DNA from: Archaeoglobaceae archaeon
Lineage (GTDB): Archaea > Halobacteriota > Archaeoglobi > Archaeoglobales > Archaeoglobaceae
Assembly (NCBI GenBank): GCA_027016055.1
Contig: JALWBF010000016.1
Coordinates: 10,099 to 18,900 of the forward strand
Direction of reading: 5' to 3'
DNA: 8,802 nt
The first letter of the stretch is position 1. Each line of letters starts with the position of its first letter. The notes beneath the pieces were generated by a model. That model made no database searches. It was not told the DNA's origin and was given only the letters and a program-made list of their open reading frames with translations. Of this stretch, positions 5,556 through 8,802 are shown one piece after another. Position numbers and translations under genes: made by a program.

Positions 5556-5948
5556 ATGTGCATACTCGTCGGCTTGGACGGTTCGAGCCAGAGTTTCAGA
5601 GCCTTGGAGTTCGCGCTTGAAGAGGGAAAGCTTAGGGGGAAAAAAGTCGTAGCGATACACTCCCTATACGGAGGAACGAAGACGGATGAAGAGGACATTC
5701 AAAGAGGGGAGGAGATTCTGAGAAGAGCCGAGGAGATGGCAAAGGAATACGGCGTTGATATAGAAACACATTTGCTCGTTAGAGGTAAAAGCCCGGGAGA
5801 AGACATCCTCGAATTCGCTGAAGAGATAGGAGCTGAAATAATAGTTTTGGGAATGAAAAGGAGAAGATCGATAGAGGAGATGATATTGGGTAGTGCTGCA
5901 AGGTATGTTGTGAATCACGCGAATCAGCCCGTAGTTTTGGTTAAATGA
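5556..5948 (+). CDS. Universal stress protein (UspA family), variant nucleotide-binding loop
   Basis: A single-domain Usp of 130 residues, slightly short for the family (about 140-150), with the Rossmann-like order of strands and helices. The N-terminal strand ILVGLDGS supplies Asp8, which contacts adenine or Mg-ATP in ATP-binding members. The C-terminal part has GMKRRRSIEEMILGSAARYVV (99-119) and ends with the family pattern PVVLVK. ATP-binding Usps such as MJ0577 carry G-x2-G-x9-G-(S/T). Here the first and last positions are kept (Gly99, Gly112, Ser113) but the second glycine is Arg102, so ATP binding is uncertain. Usps usually form dimers and modulate stress or metabolic partners; the target here is unknown. 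The last 25 bases overlap the end of the convergent aminotransferase gene. Confidence 0.93.
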   Translation: MCILVGLDGSSQSFRALEFALEEGKLRGKKVVAIHSLYGGTKTDEEDIQRGEEILRRAEEMAKEYGVDIETHLLVRGKSPGEDILEFAEEIGAEIIVLGMKRRRSIEEMILGSAARYVVNHANQPVVLVK

Positions 5949-7069
5949 GCCAAAATCTCTATCGCGAAATCTATCTCGTCCCTATTTATTATCAGGGGCG
6001 GAACAAGCCTTAGAGTATCTTCAGATGTCGCGTTTACAACCAATCCCCTTTCTAAAGCCTTTGAAACCAAGTCGAATGCGTTTTTAACTTCAACACCGAT
6101 CATAAGGCCGAATCCTCTCGTCCTTAATCCTATCTCCTCAAGCCTCCTTCTGAAGTATTCTCCCATCTTCTCCGAATTCTCTACGAGCTTCTCCTTCTCA
6201 ATTATCTCAATCGTTGCAAGCGAAGCCGTGCATGCAAGAGGATTTCCACCGAAAGTTGAAGCATGCTCAGTTGGTTCGAGTTTTTCTGCAATTTCTTCTC
6301 TAACTCCAACTCCGCCTATCGGAAAACCAGAGCCCATGGCTTTAGCCATCGTCATCACATCTGGCTGGACACCGAAATGCTCCTTTGCGAACCACTTTCC
6401 GGTTCTTCCGAATCCCGTCTGGACTTCGTCGAATATTACGATAAATCCGTGCTCGTCCCTCTCATCAAATACGGCCTTAATGAATTCCTTGCTGGCGGGA
6501 TGAACTCCGGCTTCACCCTGAATAGGTTCCAATATTACGCAAGCTGTATCGTCATCTACCTTCTTTTCAAGGTCATGAACGTCGTTGAATCTGGCGAATT
6601 CTACCGGCTGAATTAAAGGCTCGAAGGGCTTTCTGAACTTCTCCTTCCAAGTCACGGAAAGGGCTCCCATGGTTCTGCCGTGAAACGATCCGGTAAAAGC
6701 TACTAACTTCTTTCTCCCGGTTACCTTTCTTGCGATCTTTAGAGATGCTTCAACTGCCTCGGCACCGCTGTTGCAGAAGAAGAACTTATCCAATCCAGTG
6801 ATTTCCCGAAGCTTCTCAGCGAGTTCGATTTGGGGGATCGTATAGTATAGGTTCGAAACATGGATCAATTTTTGGAGTTGCTCCTTGATTTTAGATATAA
6901 ACGTCGGATGGCAGTGACCGATCGAGACGGTAGCTATTCCGGCGACAAGGTCGAGGTATTTCTTACCGTTAACATCGTAAAGCCAGCATCCTTCGCCCTT
7001 AACGAACACAACCTTTTGTCTTCTATAGAACGGGATCAAAACCTTAGATTCTCTCTCAAACCAGTCCAT
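5924..7069 (-). CDS. argD: Acetylornithine aminotransferase (class III PLP aminotransferase)
   Basis: PLP-dependent class III (ornithine) aminotransferase of 381 residues, a length typical of ArgD. It would convert N-acetylglutamate semialdehyde to N-acetylornithine with glutamate, or act on the LysW-linked equivalents in arginine/lysine synthesis. Visible features are the ArgD-like HVSNLYY segment at 70-76, the phosphate-binding SGAEA at 101-105, HGRTMG at 130-135, the aspartate pairing with the pyridine nitrogen in FDEVQTGFGRTG (Asp214), the Schiff-base lysine Lys243 in MAKAMGSGFPIGG, the STFGGNPLA loop at 271-279 and the substrate-carboxylate arginine Arg354 in TLRLVPPL. ArgD is favoured over 4-aminobutyrate or ornithine aminotransferase by length and the VSNLYY motif, but substrate choice cannot be settled from sequence. 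It appears to have its own promoter and no strong ribosome binding site. No other arginine genes are nearby, and it overlaps the convergent Usp gene by 25 bp. Confidence 0.88.
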   Translation of the reverse strand: MDWFERESKVLIPFYRRQKVVFVKGEGCWLYDVNGKKYLDLVAGIATVSIGHCHPTFISKIKEQLQKLIHVSNLYYTIPQIELAEKLREITGLDKFFFCNSGAEAVEASLKIARKVTGRKKLVAFTGSFHGRTMGALSVTWKEKFRKPFEPLIQPVEFARFNDVHDLEKKVDDDTACVILEPIQGEAGVHPASKEFIKAVFDERDEHGFIVIFDEVQTGFGRTGKWFAKEHFGVQPDVMTMAKAMGSGFPIGGVGVREEIAEKLEPTEHASTFGGNPLACTASLATIEIIEKEKLVENSEKMGEYFRRRLEEIGLRTRGFGLMIGVEVKNAFDLVSKALERGLVVNATSEDTLRLVPPLIINRDEIDFAIEILAHLTKTTG

Positions 7070-7083
7070 GTATTTCCAAGGTT

Positions 7084-7102
7084 TACTTTACTTAAAACTA
7101 TT
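7084..7102 (-). promoter_or_regulatory. Probable promoter of the aminotransferase gene
   Basis: Within the 31-nt gap after the pilin gene the minus strand reads AATAGTTTTAAGTAAAG. The TTTTAAG core (about 7091-7098) lies some 25 nt before the ATG at 7069, the distance expected for leaderless transcription. The bases just before the ATG (CCTTGGAAATAC) hold no convincing ribosome binding site. Read-through from the upstream pilin gene remains possible. Confidence 0.45.
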
Positions 7103-7601
7103 ATTCCACGATGACGCTTCCCACGTATATTACGGAATTCGACGGAACATGAATCACCCTAAGCTCAACTATCGTTCCCGATTTTATCAAAGGTGTTGTT
7201 TCGTTGAATGTTATCTCATCACCAACGGAGATAAATCCGTCTTTAATGTCGTTTCCGTATGCATACATATCATACTGCGTTGAATTCCAGTTGTAGACGA
7301 AGCATTTTAACGTGCTATTCCAAATAAGCTCATATGCAGTGTTGCTGGATACGTTTACGATTTGAAACTTCACGTCTTTGCAGGCAAGTGTATCTCCACC
7401 GTATAAAGTTGCAATAAATAGATCTCCACCGTTTGAATTGATATTCGATGGAGCATCGCTAAGGACGAACTTTGCACTGGGAGGACTTTTTATTTTATGT
7501 ATTACTCCAGATACCAAGCCCGCAATAACGGCTGAGAGTATAACAGCAACCATGACCATCAGCATCGTTCCTATTACTGGTGATACAGCTTTTCTGTTCA
7601 T
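7101..7601 (-). CDS. Type IV pilin-like protein (archaeal Pilin_N/DUF1628 family), copy 1
   Basis: A 166-residue prepilin-like protein. The N-terminus MNRKA-VSPVIGTMLMVMVAV followed by more hydrophobic residues to about 34 is the class III signal peptide and assembly helix of archaeal type IV pilins. A prepilin peptidase would cut just before the VSPVIG motif, and the hydrophobic helix would pack in the filament core. The rest (about 40-166) is a predicted extracellular beta-rich domain with many Ser/Thr/Asn, two cysteines (Cys74, Cys100) and four N-x-S/T sequons (Asn83, 95, 106, 133). It is a clear paralogue of the next pilin gene, sharing ATLYGG, CFVY-x-WN, MYAYG-x-x-IKDG, ELRVIH-like and VIY-x-G segments and both cysteines. 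The start is supported by AGGTGAT (7605-7611) three bases before the ATG. No pilus ATPase or membrane-platform gene is in the window, so assembly must rely on genes elsewhere. Confidence 0.9.
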   Translation of the reverse strand: MNRKAVSPVIGTMLMVMVAVILSAVIAGLVSGVIHKIKSPPSAKFVLSDAPSNINSNGGDLFIATLYGGDTLACKDVKFQIVNVSSNTAYELIWNSTLKCFVYNWNSTQYDMYAYGNDIKDGFISVGDEITFNETTPLIKSGTIVELRVIHVPSNSVIYVGSVIVE

Positions 7602-7611
7602 GAGATCACCT

Positions 7612-7688
7612 TAGATACACTTTAAAAAATCAAAAAATAATTAATTAAAATTAAATAAATTGTATATAAAAATTATTTATGATAAGAA
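7612..7688 (-). promoter_or_regulatory. Very AT-rich spacer between the pilin genes: promoter of copy 1 and likely terminator of copy 2
   Basis: Bases 7621-7680 contain only two G or C residues. On the minus strand AATTTTTATATAC (about 7662-7674) is a good TATA box, predicting a start near 7642 and a leader of about 40 nt ending in the AGGTGAT ribosome binding site of pilin copy 1. Runs of T on the minus strand (for example TTATTTTTTGATTTTTTAAA, 7620-7639) resemble archaeal U-tract terminators and could end the copy 2 transcript or attenuate it. Confidence 0.55.
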
Positions 7689-8207
7689 TTAGTTTACAAA
7701 TACCTTACCATCGTATATTACTGTGCTTGTAGGTATATGGATGACTCTGAACTCCAAGGTGGTTCCAGATGATATTAGTGAAGTTGTCTGATTAACTTTT
7801 ATCATGTCACCTATATTAATTATTCCGTCCTTGATTGCGTCTCCGTATGCATACATTTCATACTTTTTTAAGGTTGGATTCCATTTGTAGACGAAGCAGT
7901 CTATACTACTATTCCAAGTTAGTAAGTATGTATTTCCGTTTGATGTATCTACAACCTGTAGCTTAAGATCGTTGCATTTCAGATCTTCACCGCCATATAA
8001 CGTTGCATAGAACAGATCCTTACCTGCTTCAACAGTATCTGGTGCATCCTCAAGCATAAACTGCGCCTGTGGAGCACTCTTCACCTTTGAACCCATTCCG
8101 AAGACGAAGCTCGCGATTACCGCTGCGAGTATGACCGTTATTGCAACCATCAGTATAACTCCGATTACTGGGCTTACTCCTTTCTTATCCTTTCTAAACA
8201 CTTTCAT
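7689..8207 (-). CDS. Type IV pilin-like protein (archaeal Pilin_N/DUF1628 family), copy 2
   Basis: A 172-residue prepilin-like protein. Its N-terminus MKVFRKDKKG-VSPVIGVILM and the following hydrophobic helix (to about 37) are a textbook archaeal class III signal peptide: a positively charged leader, cleavage before VSPVIG, then the filament-core helix. The outer domain (about 45-172) parallels copy 1, with cysteines at 78 and 104, but has only two N-x-S/T sequons (Asn99, Asn139). I place the start at the ATG 8205-8207 because GGGGGTGAT (8211-8219) stands three bases before it, the same spacing as for the EMC6-like gene and pilin copy 1. The TTG at 8225 is also in frame but has its own ribosome binding site touching it, so it is unlikely. 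A strong TATA box lies about 50 nt upstream. It may be a surface pilus or adhesin subunit; the partner assembly genes are not here. Confidence 0.9.
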   Translation of the reverse strand: MKVFRKDKKGVSPVIGVILMVAITVILAAVIASFVFGMGSKVKSAPQAQFMLEDAPDTVEAGKDLFYATLYGGEDLKCNDLKLQVVDTSNGNTYLLTWNSSIDCFVYKWNPTLKKYEMYAYGDAIKDGIINIGDMIKVNQTTSLISSGTTLEFRVIHIPTSTVIYDGKVFVN

Positions 8208-8221
8208 GCCATCACCCCCAT
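8204..8221 (-). CDS. Possible five-codon upstream ORF overlapping the pilin start
   Basis: ATG GGG GTG ATG GCA TGA encodes MGVMA and is preceded by GAGGTGAT (8225-8232) with a three-base spacer, a better ribosome binding site than most in the window. Its TGA overlaps the pilin ATG as ATGA, a classic arrangement for translational coupling or reinitiation. It is far too short for coding statistics, so function is a guess. It may instead be a side effect of a duplicated ribosome binding site. Confidence 0.35.
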   Translation of the reverse strand: MGVMA

Positions 8222-8232
8222 CCAATCACCTC
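8205..8232 (-). repeat. Tandem duplicate of ribosome binding site plus ATG ahead of pilin copy 2
   Basis: On the minus strand two 14-nt units stand directly end to end: GAGGTGATTGGATG (8219-8232) and GGGGTGATGGCATG (8205-8218). They match at 11 of 14 positions. Each contains a GGTGAT ribosome binding site, a three-base spacer and an ATG. As 14 is not a multiple of three, the first ATG is out of frame with the pilin. Confidence 0.8.
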
Positions 8233-8251
8233 TAATTATAATCATCACAAT

Positions 8252-8272
8252 CATGATATTTAAACTTTTTGC
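8252..8272 (-). promoter_or_regulatory. BRE/TATA promoter of pilin copy 2
   Basis: The minus strand reads GCAAAAAGTTTAAATATCATG: a purine-rich BRE (AAAAAG) followed by TTTAAATA (about 8256-8263). The expected transcription start lies near 8235, leaving a leader of about 28 nt that contains both ribosome binding sites. Downstream, the near-direct repeat ATGATTGTGATGATTATAAT (8236-8255) could hold a regulator site, but I cannot support a specific one. Confidence 0.65.
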
Positions 8273-8280
8273 CCCTCAAG

Positions 8281-8377
8281 TATTTGATAAAATAACTTTA
8301 AATTTAAATTAAATTTTTAACTATTATCAACGAAATAACTTAAAAAACTGGTAAATCTTTCAAAATTGACTTAAAGG
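8281..8377. other. AT-rich spacer between the aTrm56 and pilin genes, with short repeats and T-tracts
   Basis: This spacer has no plausible gene. It contains a direct repeat of AAATAACTT (8290-8298 and 8333-8341), a 7-bp inverted pair TTGATAA/TTATCAA (8284-8290 and 8324-8330) and the dense A/T block between them. On the minus strand the run CAGTTTTTTAAG (8339-8350) lies about 30 nt past the aTrm56 stop and is a plausible U-tract terminator for that gene. Confidence 0.4.
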
Positions 8378-8802
8378 TCAGTCCTCCTTCGTCACAACTT
8401 TCTTTCCCCTCTCGCATGGAATTACCCTTATCCTTGCATCCGGAAACTCCAACCTGAATACTAGCCCATCCAAAACCCTATCCAGAAACACAGCCAGAGC
8501 AGCAACTTCGCTGTGAGGTTGACTGCCGATGGAGATGTTCAAATCGCTTAGATCGTAAACCTCTCTCGGAACCTTCTCAGCCCCGACGATTACAAGCACC
8601 TTATCCGCCTTCTTAATCTCATCGATTTTTTCCAGTAAAGGAACACCATACATAGTAAGGTGAACCTTCAGCCCGTCGAATTCCTTCAGCAGCTTCCTCC
8701 AGCTCGCGTGCTCTATGAAAAAATCTCCGCCCCATCTCTTAACCACATCCCTAACGCTGTTGAAAACGGATTCGTCGTAGGTGTCGCAGTACACTCCTTC
8801 AG
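8378..8802 (-). CDS. trm56: tRNA (cytidine(56)-2'-O)-methyltransferase aTrm56, C-terminal part (5' end outside window)
   Basis: SPOUT-superfamily methyltransferase that uses S-adenosylmethionine to methylate the 2'-O of C56 in the T-loop of archaeal tRNAs, replacing box C/D-guided modification in most archaea. The frame is open to the right edge. The GTG at 8794 is an internal valine in the context E-G-V-Y, so the gene continues upstream. Counting from that codon, the recognisable segments are VVKRWGGDFFIE near 17-28, KVHLTMYG at 43-50, the cofactor-loop segment VIVGAEKVPREVY at 68-80, and the knot motif IGSQPHSEVAALAVFLDR at 89-106, all strongly characteristic of aTrm56. The C-terminus ends shortly after RGKKVV and is shorter than the Pyrococcus proteins I recall. 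It is followed by a 170-nt spacer with a T-tract, so it is probably not cotranscribed with the pilins. Confidence 0.95.
   Translation of the reverse strand, partial: EGVYCDTYDESVFNSVRDVVKRWGGDFFIEHASWRKLLKEFDGLKVHLTMYGVPLLEKIDEIKKADKVLVIVGAEKVPREVYDLSDLNISIGSQPHSEVAALAVFLDRVLDGLVFRLEFPDARIRVIPCERGKKVVTKED

Noticed and set aside
8223..8225. In-frame TTG as the pilin copy 2 start
   Set aside because: Its ribosome binding site would overlap the start codon, whereas the ATG at 8207 has a well-spaced GGTGAT and yields a normal class III signal peptide.
8792..8794. GTG as the start of the aTrm56 gene
   Set aside because: The frame stays open to the window edge and the family has a further N-terminal segment, so this is an internal valine.
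1..8802. CRISPR array, insertion sequence, rRNA or replication origin
   Set aside because: No regularly spaced repeats, transposase-like frames, terminal inverted repeats, rRNA segments or origin-type repeats with a cdc6 gene could be seen.

Overview
The window looks like a chromosomal segment of a hyperthermophilic euryarchaeon, most likely from the Archaeoglobales. Three kinds of evidence support an archaeon: archaeal-type informational genes (a threonyl-tRNA synthetase of archaeal type, aEF1A followed by ribosomal protein S10, and the archaea-specific tRNA methyltransferase aTrm56); archaeal BRE/TATA promoters rather than -35/-10 boxes; and GGAGGTGAT-type ribosome binding sites mixed with apparently leaderless genes. 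Many charged residues (E, K, R) in the soluble proteins and heavy AGG/AGA and ATA codon use fit a thermophile. The assignment to Archaeoglobales is an impression from protein resemblance, not a computed result.

Layout. Bases 1-3826 are on the plus strand. They hold the C-terminal part of thrS (cut by the window edge), a small three-helix membrane protein of the archaeal EMC6-like family placed 9 nt after it, a four-helix membrane protein with a long cytoplasmic TPR-like tail, and a cation diffusion facilitator carrying an extra C-terminal NifX/dinitrogenase-cofactor-type domain. The last two each have their own TATA box and appear leaderless. Bases 3829-5451 are on the minus strand and hold the aEF1A-S10 pair. 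A divergent 104-nt promoter region separates it from a plus-strand universal stress protein (5556-5948), whose 3' end overlaps a convergent acetylornithine aminotransferase-type gene (5924-7069, minus). Further right, still on the minus strand, are two paralogous type IV pilin-like genes (7101-7601 and 7689-8207) separated and flanked by very AT-rich spacers, and then the C-terminal part of the aTrm56 gene, cut by the right edge.

How the genes relate. Most are housekeeping genes: aminoacylation, elongation, the small ribosomal subunit, tRNA modification and arginine/lysine-type amino acid biosynthesis. The EMC6-like gene joins translation to membrane protein biogenesis by position. The accessory content is the pilin pair, the TPR membrane protein and the CDF fusion. 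No mobile elements, CRISPR arrays, tRNAs or rRNAs are visible, and no gene-free stretch exceeds about 170 nt.

Most notable are a perfect back-to-back duplication of the ribosome binding site plus ATG upstream of the distal pilin, which creates a five-codon upstream ORF ending in an ATGA overlap; the transporter/NifX-type domain fusion; and a run of 13-residue helical repeats in the TPR protein. I see no clear evidence of a wholly new multi-gene system.
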